Part shown: positions 14,495-24,225 of the stretch, piece after piece
Position numbering within the stretch: position 1 is the first letter of the stretch
How the letters are laid out: each line of letters begins with the position of its first letter
Source: Bacteroidota bacterium
GTDB taxonomy: Bacteria; Bacteroidota; Bacteroidia; Cytophagales; Spirosomataceae
Assembly (NCBI GenBank): GCA_020161355.1
Contig: JAIUOF010000002.1
Coordinates: 372,001 to 436,000, forward strand
Reading direction: 5' to 3'
DNA: 64,000 nucleotides
The notes under the pieces: generated by a model
The model's input: the letters and a program-made list of their open reading frames with translations, nothing else
What the model was told of the DNA's origin: nothing
The model's database searches: none
Program-made: the position numbers and the translations under genes

Positions 14495-17329
14495 TCAGTT
14501 TCCGCAACCACCAATGCTGGCTTTAAAGACATTCCCCTTTTCGACAGTAAAACCGGGTTCTAAAATTATGTTTTGAAGTGCTGAATAGCTTACCCGGGAG
14601 GCGGGATTTATGGCTTGACCGGAAGTTATTTTGCTGGCATTATAATCCTGGACGGAGTTTTTTAGGAGATTTCCGGAATAGTGGGAAGTCTTATTATTTT
14701 CATGAAAACTAAAGACCTGAGGTCCCAGAGGTGGGCAGGCGTATGCATCAACACAGTTGGCTGAAATTTGATAATCGGTATTAAGGTTTTGTACCAAAAC
14801 GCCTGCATTGGTCGTACCATCGCTCCATTGGATCTGACCGCTACATCCTGCGGCAATCACTACAAAACTTGAGGGTCTGCATAAAGTTACCGGGCTTTGA
14901 AGAGGGGTTTTGTTTGAAATTTGATAAGAGAAAGCTACATTCTGGTCGTTGATACCATTTACAAAATAGAGGTTTTGTTGATTGTTAGAAAAGGTTAAAC
15001 TACTGGCATTAACAATTTCTAACACCTGAGCTTCAGTGAGTATTACCTCTGAAAATTTAAATGCAAGCACTTCCGGCCTGTTTTTAACCCAAACCTCATT
15101 TTTTATTCTGGATGATGGACAAAGACCCGTACAAATGTTCTGCGAATAAAAACTATGTAATCCAGGGGTGAGGTTCTCTATAACATAAGCCGAATCGCTA
15201 CTAAGTAAACTGCCATCAAGCCGGCTGCTCCACCAGCTTACCTCCGATGTGGCAGAGGCCGCATTGGTATAAATTTTTAATGAAAAACCTGAAACACACA
15301 GCGGATCAAGCTGCGAATTATCAAGTGGTAAAATTTTCCAGACACCGTTGGGAATTTCGCCCACGAGGCTTGAAAAAGAGGTTACAGGGCCAAATACACC
15401 AGACGCAGGATTGCTATTGGAAACAACCACCGGTTTATTGGCTTTGAAAACAGTAGTTATCAATCCACTCGTGATAAGGCCTCTGGCATAAGTACCTACT
15501 GCCACCAATGTAAAAACCTGACCTGAAGGTGATAGTAAATCAAAACCAACTTCCTCATTAAACGGAATACCACCCCCGTCGGCATTTCCACAACTCAACT
15601 GAGCCCCTCCATCTTTTTTCTGCCAGGTAATACTTACTTCTAAGGAATCAATTAATCCAGCAATACCCTCCACATTAATAGCAGGATCATCTCCACTTTT
15701 CTCGAAACCATCATAACCAACCTCCGGTCCGGAATAATTGCTTTCGTAATAAGAAGGCAGAATACAATCCGGAGGCGTGATTCTTAAAGTGTCTTTACCC
15801 TTACAGTATTGCGTTTCCAGAAATATTTTTGCAGGAGATTCACTGATTAACTTATTTATAACCAATGGTTTTGAGTTGACACTTTTTATACAAGAGCCTT
15901 TTAAAATTTTCGCTGTATAAACCCCTTCATTCGTAGAAGCATAAGTAAAGGTATTTCCTATTGATAATCCATTGGAATCAAACCATTGGTAGGTAGCTCC
16001 GGAAACATCAGGAACAGAAAGATTAACGGTATCGCCTTTACAAAAATAGCGGGAGGGTAAAATTCCAATTGAGAAATCAGCCAAATTTTCGGTTTTACAA
16101 GCTACTGCACTCAGCAGATTTATCCGCCCTGCTCCCAACATGCCTTCAAATCCCGGATTAAGTTGGTCAATTTTATCAGCTGTAGATTTCATCAAATTCT
16201 CAACTTCCTCATTGGTCAATGCAGGAAAACAAGATAACAAATAGCCCAAACAAGATGAAACCAAAGGTGTGGCCATGGAAGTACCACTAAATGAACCGTA
16301 AGTATCAAAAGGCAAGGTACTCATAATGCTTCTGCCCGGAGCCGCAATATCCACCGCCTGGCCATAGCTGGAAAAAGAGCTGCGGGTATCAGTATTGTCA
16401 AGACTTGCCACTGATATCACGTGATTGTAAGAAGCAGGATACTGTAGTTCCGATGAATTCTCATTTCCTGCGGCCGCCACTATTATTACCCCATTTTGGT
16501 GGGCATAATTAATCACATCCTGCTCAGTACTGGAGTAGCCTGATCCTCCCCACGAAAGGCTTATTATCTTCGCTCCATGATCCACCGCCCATTGAATTCC
16601 TTCAAAACCATAGTATATGCCGTTGGGATTACCTCCGTCAGGTGTCGCTTTGATGGGCAAAATTTTAACCCGGTTATTGGCAGCTCCCGCTATTCCAATT
16701 CCATTGTTGGTTACTGCCGAGACAATTCCGGCCACGTGTGTTCCATGATTAAATGTAGCATTCGGCGGATTAGGATCAAAATCACTCTCGGAAGACATAT
16801 CTTTTCCGGGCAACATATTGGCAGCAAGATCAATATGATTGGTTTGAATAGCATTATCAACAACCGCAACTACCACATCAGCACCACCGGGGTTAATATC
16901 CCATGCTTCTGCAGCTTTTATCTTTTGTACCGACCACTGATTGTTGTAATCTGTATCATTGGGAGTGGCAATAATTTTCCGAAAAGGCACTTTCTCAATA
17001 TACTGATAGTATCCGTCAGCCTTCATCTGCTCTATGATTTTGTCCAAATCGTCGCTTTGTGTGACTTTTAGCCTGAGGATATTATTTAATTCATTATTTT
17101 TGACCAGCGGAAAAGCCCGGGATATTTTTTCAATTGTTTTTCCGTTTGTGGATAGGCGGGATTCTATAAAAGGAAGTTGTCGTTTCAGATCAGCAGCTTT
17201 TGTCAGGTTAGCAATCCGGTTTCCATATTGTTTTTTTAATTTGATATATATTTCACCCTCGAAAAAATTTTGTCCGAAGGCGAAACCAGAAATAAATACC
17301 AAAACCAAAACCTTAAAAAAAACTTTCAT
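14495..17329 (-). CDS. Secreted S8 subtilisin-like protease with P-like domain and Cys-containing C-terminal motif
   Basis: A 944-residue protein. It has a signal peptide ending near FAFGQ (residue 20), then a propeptide-like region (to about 125). The subtilase domain (about 130-415) has the catalytic triad Asp158 (VVDNAI), His195 (NHGTHVAG) and Ser351 (GTSMATP), plus oxyanion Asn289. An Ig/PKD-like segment (about 420-500) precedes a proprotein-convertase P-like beta domain (about 525-690, with EVGFDLLSPSG and NGVWKI). More beta repeats follow, ending in SRVSYSALQNIILEPGF and a final Cys. That C-terminal motif is frequent on secreted Cytophagales proteins and may be an anchoring or sorting signal. 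It is likely exported and acts on extracellular protein. The start codon is only 26 bases from that of the divergent PIG-L gene. Confidence 0.9.
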   Translation of the reverse strand: MKVFFKVLVLVFISGFAFGQNFFEGEIYIKLKKQYGNRIANLTKAADLKRQLPFIESRLSTNGKTIEKISRAFPLVKNNELNNILRLKVTQSDDLDKIIEQMKADGYYQYIEKVPFRKIIATPNDTDYNNQWSVQKIKAAEAWDINPGGADVVVAVVDNAIQTNHIDLAANMLPGKDMSSESDFDPNPPNATFNHGTHVAGIVSAVTNNGIGIAGAANNRVKILPIKATPDGGNPNGIYYGFEGIQWAVDHGAKIISLSWGGSGYSSTEQDVINYAHQNGVIIVAAAGNENSSELQYPASYNHVISVASLDNTDTRSSFSSYGQAVDIAAPGRSIMSTLPFDTYGSFSGTSMATPLVSSCLGYLLSCFPALTNEEVENLMKSTADKIDQLNPGFEGMLGAGRINLLSAVACKTENLADFSIGILPSRYFCKGDTVNLSVPDVSGATYQWFDSNGLSIGNTFTYASTNEGVYTAKILKGSCIKSVNSKPLVINKLISESPAKIFLETQYCKGKDTLRITPPDCILPSYYESNYSGPEVGYDGFEKSGDDPAINVEGIAGLIDSLEVSITWQKKDGGAQLSCGNADGGGIPFNEEVGFDLLSPSGQVFTLVAVGTYARGLITSGLITTVFKANKPVVVSNSNPASGVFGPVTSFSSLVGEIPNGVWKILPLDNSQLDPLCVSGFSLKIYTNAASATSEVSWWSSRLDGSLLSSDSAYVIENLTPGLHSFYSQNICTGLCPSSRIKNEVWVKNRPEVLAFKFSEVILTEAQVLEIVNASSLTFSNNQQNLYFVNGINDQNVAFSYQISNKTPLQSPVTLCRPSSFVVIAAGCSGQIQWSDGTTNAGVLVQNLNTDYQISANCVDAYACPPLGPQVFSFHENNKTSHYSGNLLKNSVQDYNASKITSGQAINPASRVSYSALQNIILEPGFTVEKGNVFKASIGGCGN

Positions 17330-17355
17330 ACCTGATGATTGGTAATCGCAAATTT

Positions 17356-19839
17356 ATGAAAAAAATATTGCTAACACTTACACTTATTTATTTAGCGGGA
17401 AGTGTAATCGCTCAAATTCAAAACAATAACTCTGCCGAAATTCTACAGGGAATCAAGAAATTAAACACTTTGGGTAACGCCATGTATGTGGCTGCTCACC
17501 CCGATGACGAGAACACCCTGCTGATATCGTGGCTGGCCAATGAAAAGAAAGTAAGGACTGCTTATATGGCTTTGACCCGGGGAGATGGTGGCCAAAACCT
17601 GATCGGAGCTGAGCAAGGCGAATATGTCGGCCTTCTCAGAACACACGAGCTGCTTGAAGCCCGGAAAATTGATGGAGGGGAGCAATATTTTTCAAGAGCA
17701 ATAGATTTTGGTTTCTCAAAAAAGACCGAAGAAGCCCTTTCAATTTGGGGAAAAGAGCAAATATTGGAAGATGTCGTTTATCAAATAAGAAAATTCAAAC
17801 CCGATGTAATTATTACCAGATTCCCGCCTGATGAGAGAGCCGGCCATGGTCACCATTCAGCTTCAGCTGTACTGGCAGCTGAGGCATTTGATGCTGCAGC
17901 TGACCCTACTGTATTTCCGGAACAGGTAAAAACTTTTGGAACCTGGAAAGTAAAAAGACTGGTCTGGAATTCATTTAACAGGGGTTTTACCAATACTGCA
18001 CCTAACGAGCCCTCTTTTTTTAAGGTATCTTTGGGCGACTACAATCCACTTTTGGGCACTTCTTATCTTGAATTAGCTGCCAAAGCTCGTAGCAAGCACC
18101 GTAGTCAGGGATTCGGCTCCTCACCAAGCAGGGGCGAAAGATTTGATTTTATGGTTAACGTAAAAGGAGAGCCCGCTAAAGAAAGTCTTTTTGAAGGTAT
18201 TGACTTGAGCTGGCAAAGGATTGAAAACGGAGAAACTATAGGTAAACTTTTGGAGACTATTATAACCGATTATGATTTCCTTAACCCTTCCAAAAGCACG
18301 GCAAAACTTGTTGAAGCTTACAAAAAAATAGCATCCTTACCCGAAAACCCTTACAAGAAAAACAAAATTGAGGAATGTCTGAAACTCATCATGGACACTT
18401 CCGGCCTTTATCTTGAGGCTAATCCAACTACTAACACCATAGCACCTGGTGAAATATTGAAAATCATGACCTCGGCTACTAATAGAAGTAATCTTGATGT
18501 AACGCTGGACAAAATAAAAATTAATGGCATTGCAGTTTTTGATTCGGTTTTTAGCCAAAAATTAAACTACAATAAAAATGTTGAAAGTCAGATAAGTGTA
18601 AAAATCCCGAAGGGTACTGCAATTACGCAACCTTATTGGCTAGTTATTCCGCCGCAAAAGGGAATTTATCAATTGAAAAATACCGAAATGAGAGGACTGC
18701 CAATGGCTCCTGCACCACTTTTTGCCGAATTTACCTTTACGCTCTTTGGAGAAAAATTAACTTTCACTCAACCACTGAGATACAAGTATACTGAGCCTTC
18801 GGTTGGAGAAATCTACAAATATCTTGAAATCAGACCGGAAATCACTTTAAATCTGGACCAAAAAGTATATATTTTTTCAGACGAAAAACCCAGAAAGGTT
18901 TCAGTAAAAGTTGTTTCGAATAAACCTAATGCAAAAGGCCAGCTAACCCTTGATCTGGACAAAGGTTGGACCGCCTCTCCCAAAGAAATAGACTTTGAAT
19001 TAACTGACAAAAATCAGGAAAAGCAATATGATTTTTGGGTTACAGCTCCTAAAAATACTTCTGAAACCAATATACTTGCCAAAGCCAGGACTCCGAACGG
19101 AGAGATAACAAGTTCGGTCAAAAATATTAAATATGACCATATTCCCGAGCTTAATGTCTTTCCGGTATCCAAATCAATAGCCCAAAAAATTAACATCCGG
19201 AAAAGCGGAAATAAAATTGCCTATGTGGCCGGGGCGGGTGATGAAGTACCCGATGCTCTCAGACAAATTGGATATGAGGTCACTATGCTCGACCAAAACT
19301 CAATAACAGGCAATCTCTCAGTTTTTGACGCAATCATCATAGGCGTAAGGGCTTACAACACGGAAAATTGGCTTCCGGCCATGCAAAATACCTTGTTCGA
19401 ATATGTGAAAAATGGCGGAAACATGATCGTTCAATATCAAACTCAGGCATTTTATGGTACTGTAAAAACCAAAGAACTCGGGCCTTACCCACTTAATATT
19501 GGCAGGGGTCGCGTAACTGACGAAGATGCAGATATGAAGATACTGGATCCGGGTAATGCTATACTGAATACCCCGAATAAAATCACATCAAAAGATTTTG
19601 AAGGATGGGTACAAGAACGCGGTTTGTATTTTGCCGATAAATGGTCTGATCAGTACAAAAGCATTTTTTCTATAAAAGATCAGGGTGAAACCGAGCAAGA
19701 AGGCAGCCTTTTGATTGCAAAATATGGAAAAGGAAATTATATCTTTACAGGACTTTCGTTTTTCAGACAGCTACCAGCCGGTGTTCCCGGAGCTTACAGG
19801 CTGATGGCTAACTTAATATCGCTTGAAAAAAATAAATGA
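17356..19839 (+). CDS. Large secreted PIG-L (LmbE-like) family deacetylase with C-terminal GATase-like domain
   Basis: The start is set at the ATG at 17356 (not 17335) because it gives a compact signal peptide, MKKILLTLTLIYLAGSVIAQ. The 827-residue protein has a PIG-L deacetylase domain (about 35-280) with zinc-binding AHPDDE (47-52) and RAGHGHH (161-167). Next come a central beta-rich region (about 330-600), with NEW3-like sequence, and a C-terminal ThuA/GATase-like domain (about 620-820, with AYVAGAGDEVPDAL and DAIIIGVRAYN). Such long PIG-L proteins occur in Bacteroidota and are presumed to deacetylate N-acetylated glycans in the periplasm. The substrate is unknown. The stop codon overlaps the next gene (ATGA at 19836), so it is coupled to the vWA gene. 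Confidence 0.88.
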   Translation: MKKILLTLTLIYLAGSVIAQIQNNNSAEILQGIKKLNTLGNAMYVAAHPDDENTLLISWLANEKKVRTAYMALTRGDGGQNLIGAEQGEYVGLLRTHELLEARKIDGGEQYFSRAIDFGFSKKTEEALSIWGKEQILEDVVYQIRKFKPDVIITRFPPDERAGHGHHSASAVLAAEAFDAAADPTVFPEQVKTFGTWKVKRLVWNSFNRGFTNTAPNEPSFFKVSLGDYNPLLGTSYLELAAKARSKHRSQGFGSSPSRGERFDFMVNVKGEPAKESLFEGIDLSWQRIENGETIGKLLETIITDYDFLNPSKSTAKLVEAYKKIASLPENPYKKNKIEECLKLIMDTSGLYLEANPTTNTIAPGEILKIMTSATNRSNLDVTLDKIKINGIAVFDSVFSQKLNYNKNVESQISVKIPKGTAITQPYWLVIPPQKGIYQLKNTEMRGLPMAPAPLFAEFTFTLFGEKLTFTQPLRYKYTEPSVGEIYKYLEIRPEITLNLDQKVYIFSDEKPRKVSVKVVSNKPNAKGQLTLDLDKGWTASPKEIDFELTDKNQEKQYDFWVTAPKNTSETNILAKARTPNGEITSSVKNIKYDHIPELNVFPVSKSIAQKINIRKSGNKIAYVAGAGDEVPDALRQIGYEVTMLDQNSITGNLSVFDAIIIGVRAYNTENWLPAMQNTLFEYVKNGGNMIVQYQTQAFYGTVKTKELGPYPLNIGRGRVTDEDADMKILDPGNAILNTPNKITSKDFEGWVQERGLYFADKWSDQYKSIFSIKDQGETEQEGSLLIAKYGKGNYIFTGLSFFRQLPAGVPGAYRLMANLISLEKNK

Positions 19840-20798
19840 ATTGGAGTAGAGAATTCTCAAATACCGAATTATTTTATCTTTTGTCATTTTTGGCAATCTA
19901 TCTCATTTATTTTGTCCGGATATATTTTATTTCTAAAAAACTTAAAGCTTCAGCCAATTCATCTTTTCTAAAATTTATAATCAGAGGATTATATTTTGGT
20001 GCCTTGAGTCTGGCATTGCTGGGGCCCAGTTTTGGAATTACCGAAATCGAAGCCCGCTCTACTGCCAAAGACATCTATGTTGCTCTTGATATTTCACAGT
20101 CCATGAATGCTATTGATGTAGCACCCTCAAGGCTCGAAAAAGCCAAAAGCGAAATTCTGGGATTGCTGGAGCAGTTTAAGTCAGATAAAATCGGGCTGAT
20201 CATTTTCAATTCAGAAGCTCAGCTAATAGTGCCGCTAACTTATGACCATGAAAGTTTGAAATCTAGCATCTCAGGCTTAAAAACTTCGCTTTTGGGAACC
20301 GGAAGTTCTGATTTAAATCCAGTATTTGAGCTAATCATCGATAAATTTTCCTCAGCAAAATATCCTAACAATCATATCAAGAATTGTTTAATTGTAACTG
20401 ACGGCGAATTTTTCGAAAAACCTGATATTCAACTGATAAACCAACTTAAAGCTCAAAAAATTAACATTACGATATATGCGGTAGGTACGCAAATAGGGAG
20501 TAAAATTCCGCAATTTGATAAATTCAAAAAAGATAAAAACGGTGTAGAAGTCAATACGATACTTGATATTCAGCAAATTGCGGAAATCTCAAAAAAAACC
20601 AATGGCAAATACTTCGTTGTCAATAATCAGAAAAACGAGATCTCTGGCCTGATTGAGAATATTTTAGCCATAAAAAGTAGCGAACTGGATATTAACCAAC
20701 AAACTGTGACATACAATAAGTATTCTTATTTTTTGCTGGTGGCTTTGGTTTTGATTATTATTGATTTCCTTTTAACTGTTAATGTCCTGAAAATCTGA
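19836..20798 (+). CDS. vWA-domain inner-membrane protein, BatA/BatB-like
   Basis: A 320-residue protein with an N-terminal membrane helix (about 10-30), a second near 50-66, and a von Willebrand A domain (about 78-265). The MIDAS motif is intact: Asp85-x-Ser87-x-Ser89 in ALDISQSMN, then Thr138-area GTGSSD and Asp in IVTDGEF. A C-terminal helix (about 295-318) gives the Bat topology, with the vWA domain between membrane anchors. It overlaps the PIG-L gene by 4 bases and abuts the TPR gene directly (stop 20796-20798, ATG 20799). Bat proteins were linked to aerotolerance, and their molecular role is not settled. MoxR and DUF58 partners are not in this window. Confidence 0.85.
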   Translation: MNWSREFSNTELFYLLSFLAIYLIYFVRIYFISKKLKASANSSFLKFIIRGLYFGALSLALLGPSFGITEIEARSTAKDIYVALDISQSMNAIDVAPSRLEKAKSEILGLLEQFKSDKIGLIIFNSEAQLIVPLTYDHESLKSSISGLKTSLLGTGSSDLNPVFELIIDKFSSAKYPNNHIKNCLIVTDGEFFEKPDIQLINQLKAQKINITIYAVGTQIGSKIPQFDKFKKDKNGVEVNTILDIQQIAEISKKTNGKYFVVNNQKNEISGLIENILAIKSSELDINQQTVTYNKYSYFLLVALVLIIIDFLLTVNVLKI

Positions 20799-21440
20799 AT
20801 GTACCAGTTCATCTATCATATTATTTTTTTCCTGTTGAACCCTCAATATTTTTACAATATTGACCAGAAAAACGATTTGAAAATTGAATTTAACAAGGCA
20901 TTTTCGGAAAAAAATTATAAAAAAAGCATTGAAATTTTTGAAAAAATAAATGGAATTAGCCGCCTTATTGATCCTGAACTAAATCTTGACGCAGCTCATG
21001 CTTATTTTTATACTGGCGATACTTTAAACGCCAGAATCAGATACGAAAATACCCAAAATCTACAGGAACCCTTGCCGGCATCTCAGGCACTCAATCAGTT
21101 GGGAATCATATCACTCATGTCAAAGGACACCTCCAAAGCTCTGGATTATTTTAAACTGAGCATGAAAACTAACCCTAATCTAGACCCTGCAAGATATAAT
21201 TATGAATTAATTTCGAAAATATTTAAACCAAGATCTAACTCACAAAACAGCCCAACCGAACAAGCTAAAAATCAAGAAGTTATCGCTTCTGAAGAAAAGG
21301 AGCAAGAGTTTTCTGAATACAAATCAAAGAATATTTCAAAAGAAAAAGCTCTGCAATTGCTAGATGATCTTAAAAATTCGGAACTCAAAATATCTACTAA
21401 TTCTAAAAATAGTCGGAAAAATATAGAAAAAGATTGGTAA
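20799..21440 (+). CDS. TPR protein, BatC/BatE-like
   Basis: A 213-residue protein starting immediately after the stop of the vWA gene. It has a short hydrophobic N-terminus (signal or anchor, about 3-18), then TPR-like helices (about 30-140, including LNLDAAHAYFYTGDTLNARI and ALNQLGIISLMSKDTSKALDYF). The C-terminal tail is polar and Lys/Glu/Ser-rich, containing KEKALQLLDDLKNSE. The last block (ALQLLDDLKNSE) is the recurring C-terminal signature of Bat-operon TPR proteins. The TPRs probably form a complex with the neighbouring vWA protein. It closes the PIG-L/vWA/TPR unit. Confidence 0.78.
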   Translation: MYQFIYHIIFFLLNPQYFYNIDQKNDLKIEFNKAFSEKNYKKSIEIFEKINGISRLIDPELNLDAAHAYFYTGDTLNARIRYENTQNLQEPLPASQALNQLGIISLMSKDTSKALDYFKLSMKTNPNLDPARYNYELISKIFKPRSNSQNSPTEQAKNQEVIASEEKEQEFSEYKSKNISKEKALQLLDDLKNSELKISTNSKNSRKNIEKDW

Positions 21441-21505
21441 TAAACCCGAAATTTGCAATTAGAGAATCCACCTCAAATAAAAAAAATCAATGCATTTAGG
21501 GAAAA

Positions 21506-22447
21506 ATGAATAGTATTAAAGAGACAAATTTTAATTTTAAAAATCAAACAGGTTTTTACAAGGGCAAAGTTCGCGATGTGTATACCATTGGTAATCACCT
21601 CCTTATGGTAGCATCTGACAGGATTTCAGCGTTTGATGTGGTGCTGCCAAGGGCTATTCCATTCAAGGGCCAGGTACTCAACCAGATTGCTGCCAAAAAC
21701 CTGGAGGCAACACGTGACATTGTGCCTAACTGGCTCATTGCGGTTCCTGACCCCAATGTTTCTTTTGGACACCTGTGCAACACCTTTCCGGTTGAAATGG
21801 TAGTTAGGGGTTATCTCGCCGGCCATGCCTGGAGAGAATATAAAGCCGGAAAAAGATCAGTTTGCGGAGTTTCTCTGCCCGATGGGCTCAAAGAAAACGA
21901 CAAACTTCCTACACCGATAATCACCCCTACCACAAAAGCTCATGTAGGTCACGATGAAGATATTTCGAGAGAAGATATCCTGGCAAAAGAACTTGTTGAA
22001 GAAAATAAATATGTAGAACTCGAACGCATAGCACTGGAGCTTTTCAACAGAGGCACAGAAATGGCTCTGAAAAATGGATTGATTCTGGTAGATACCAAAT
22101 ATGAATTTGGCGAAAAAGAAGGAGAGATTTTTCTGATAGACGAAATCCACACGCCTGATTCGTCGAGATATTTTTATGCCGAGCAATATCAGGAAAATCA
22201 GGATAAAGGACTTCCTCAGAAACAATTATCGAAAGAATTTGTACGCGAGTGGCTGATTGCCAATAACTTTCAAGGCAAAGATGGTCAGGTGATTCCGGAA
22301 ATGACAGATGAAAAAGTGGAAGAAATCTCAAACCGTTACATTGAGCTTTTTGAAAAAGTAACAGGTGAAAAATTCAAGAAAAAGCAGTCCAAAAATATTC
22401 TGAAGCGAATGGAAACCAACATTAAAAGTTTCCTCAAAAATATTTGA
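21506..22447 (+). CDS. purC: Phosphoribosylaminoimidazole-succinocarboxamide synthase
   Basis: A 313-residue SAICAR synthetase of purine biosynthesis, joining CAIR and aspartate with ATP. The N-terminal [14 protein letters not shown]-binding loop, [12 protein letters not shown], and the conserved [14 protein letters not shown] block are visible, as is LVDTKYEFG near residue 190 and [10 protein letters not shown] at about 212-221. The length matches the longer eukaryote-like/Bacteroidota form (~300-310), not the ~240-residue E. coli type. It starts a three-gene unit: the alaA-like gene begins 3 bases after its stop. Confidence 0.97.
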   Translation: MNSIKETNFNFKNQTGFYKGKVRDVYTIGNHLLMVASDRISAFDVVLPRAIPFKGQVLNQIAAKNLEATRDIVPNWLIAVPDPNVSFGHLCNTFPVEMVVRGYLAGHAWREYKAGKRSVCGVSLPDGLKENDKLPTPIITPTTKAHVGHDEDISREDILAKELVEENKYVELERIALELFNRGTEMALKNGLILVDTKYEFGEKEGEIFLIDEIHTPDSSRYFYAEQYQENQDKGLPQKQLSKEFVREWLIANNFQGKDGQVIPEMTDEKVEEISNRYIELFEKVTGEKFKKKQSKNILKRMETNIKSFLKNI

Positions 22448-22450
22448 GTT

Positions 22451-23692
22451 ATGTCAAAAGAATTTAAAAAAAGCGACCGTCTCAACAACCTCAGCTACGC
22501 CATCAGGGGGCCTGTATTTGAAAAAGCTCAGCAGCTGGAAGCTTTGGGGCAAAAAATCATCAATCTCAACATCGGCAATCCCGCACCGTTTGGATTTGAT
22601 GTACCCGATGAGATTGTGCACGACATGATACTTAATCTGAGAAATGCACAAGGCTACTCTCATCATCTGGGTATTTTTTCTGCCAGAAAAGCAATTCAAC
22701 ATTATACCCAGCAAATTGGTATAAAAGATGTAAAGATCGAGGATATTTTTATCGGAAATGGCGTAAGCGAGCTCATCGTAATGTGTATGCAAGCCTTACT
22801 CAACGATGGTGACCAAGTACTCATTCCGGCACCCGACTATCCGCTTTGGACTACTGCGGTGGCACTTTCTGGAGGGAAACCGGTACATTATATGTGCGAT
22901 GAAGCTTCAGACTGGAATCCCGATGTGGAAGATATGGAGAAAAAAATCAGCTCCAAAACAAAAGCTATCGTAATCATAAATCCAAATAACCCAACAGGGG
23001 CAGTGTATGAAAAAGATATTTTGCAAAAAATCGTAAAATTGGCCGAAAAACACAATCTCATTTTGTTTTCTGACGAAATATATGATAAAATACTCTACGA
23101 CGGACATACTCATGTGCCTGCAGCCACTCTCTCTGACGATGTCTTTTTTATGACTTTTGGCGGACTTTCGAAAAATTATCGAGCAGCAGGTTTCAGAGGC
23201 GGCTGGGTGATTCCGAGCGGGGCAAAATCAAAAGCAAAGTCTTTTCTTGAAGGGCTAACCTTGCTGGCGAGCATGCGTCTTTGTGCCAACGTACCTACGC
23301 AGTATGCCATTCAAACAGCATTGGGAGGATATCAATCTATCAATGATCTGGTGGGAGAAGGTGGTCGCCTGAAAAAACAAAGAGACTTGATTCATTATAA
23401 ACTCACTGATATCCCGGGCGTAACCTGTGTTAAACCCAAAGGGGCATTGTATGTTTTCCCAAAAATCGATATGAAAAAATTCGATATTGGTGGCGATGAA
23501 CAGTTTGCACTTGATTTACTGGCTGAACAAAAAGTCTTTATTGTGGCCGGTACCGGATTTAACTATCCCGACAACCAACATTTCAGGGCTGTATTCTTAC
23601 CCGAAACTGACACCCTTGAATTGGCCACTGATAGAATCGCTGAGTTTTTGAATGGCAAAAGAATAAAAAGCAAAAAACTTATTGAAGCCTGA
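22451..23692 (+). CDS. alaA: PLP-dependent aminotransferase, AlaA-like
   Basis: A 413-residue class I/II aminotransferase. The Schiff-base lysine is Lys241 in GLSKNYRAAGFRGGW. The PLP-binding regions GNGVSELI, NPNNPTGAVY and DEIYDKILYDG are all intact. The start, KKSDRLNNLSYAIRGPVFEKA, is characteristic of the AlaA (YfbQ) group, which transfers amino groups between glutamate and pyruvate to make alanine. Broad specificity is possible, so the exact substrate is inferred. The gene begins 3 bases after purC, and its last base is the first base of the DUF456 start codon. Confidence 0.9.
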   Translation: MSKEFKKSDRLNNLSYAIRGPVFEKAQQLEALGQKIINLNIGNPAPFGFDVPDEIVHDMILNLRNAQGYSHHLGIFSARKAIQHYTQQIGIKDVKIEDIFIGNGVSELIVMCMQALLNDGDQVLIPAPDYPLWTTAVALSGGKPVHYMCDEASDWNPDVEDMEKKISSKTKAIVIINPNNPTGAVYEKDILQKIVKLAEKHNLILFSDEIYDKILYDGHTHVPAATLSDDVFFMTFGGLSKNYRAAGFRGGWVIPSGAKSKAKSFLEGLTLLASMRLCANVPTQYAIQTALGGYQSINDLVGEGGRLKKQRDLIHYKLTDIPGVTCVKPKGALYVFPKIDMKKFDIGGDEQFALDLLAEQKVFIVAGTGFNYPDNQHFRAVFLPETDTLELATDRIAEFLNGKRIKSKKLIEA

Positions 23693-24171
23693 TGGACATC
23701 ATTTTGCTCATTGTCGGTATCTTATTTTTACTAATCGGACTTGCCGGTGCGATTCTTCCATTGCCCGGCCCTCCTTTGAGTTTCGCAGGTATCGTCATTT
23801 TGCACTATTCCCGTTTTGGAAATTTTACAGAAAATGCGTTATGGGCTATGGGTCTTGCAACCCTGATAATCACCCTGCTTGATTACTATGTACCTATATG
23901 GGGAAGTAAAAAATTTGGTGGTGGAAAATGGGGAAGTATAGGGGCTGCAATAGGCTTGTTTATTGGAATGTTTTTAGGTCCCTTTGGATTGTTTATTGGG
24001 GCTTTTGTAGGAGCTTTTGCCGGAGAATACCTTTCCAATCAAAATCATAAACAGGCGTTTAAAGCAGCATTCGGAAGCTTTGTAGGCCTTATGACGGGTA
24101 TTTTTGCGAAAACGGTCTTATGCATTGTAATGCTCGTTGCTTCCATTATACAGATTATCAATCAGATATAA
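23692..24171 (+). CDS. DUF456 family membrane protein
   Basis: A 159-residue hydrophobic protein with four or five membrane segments. It has the GAILPLPGPPLSFAG motif in the first hairpin and Gly-rich helices GSIGAAIGLFIGMFLGPFGLFIGAF, which are typical of DUF456. The family has no established function. Its gene shares one base with the aminotransferase gene (TGATG), indicating translational coupling in the purC unit. Confidence 0.88.
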   Translation: MDIILLIVGILFLLIGLAGAILPLPGPPLSFAGIVILHYSRFGNFTENALWAMGLATLIITLLDYYVPIWGSKKFGGGKWGSIGAAIGLFIGMFLGPFGLFIGAFVGAFAGEYLSNQNHKQAFKAAFGSFVGLMTGIFAKTVLCIVMLVASIIQIINQI

Positions 24172-24225
24172 TATTTTTCTGTTTTTTAAAAACAGGACAT
24201 AAAACTTTCGATTCCTTAAATAAAA

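Noticed and set aside
24181..24196. CTGTTTTT/AAAAACAG hairpin before the GH30 gene as a terminator
   Set aside because: Self-complementary because of A/T runs, without a following T tract or GC-rich stem.
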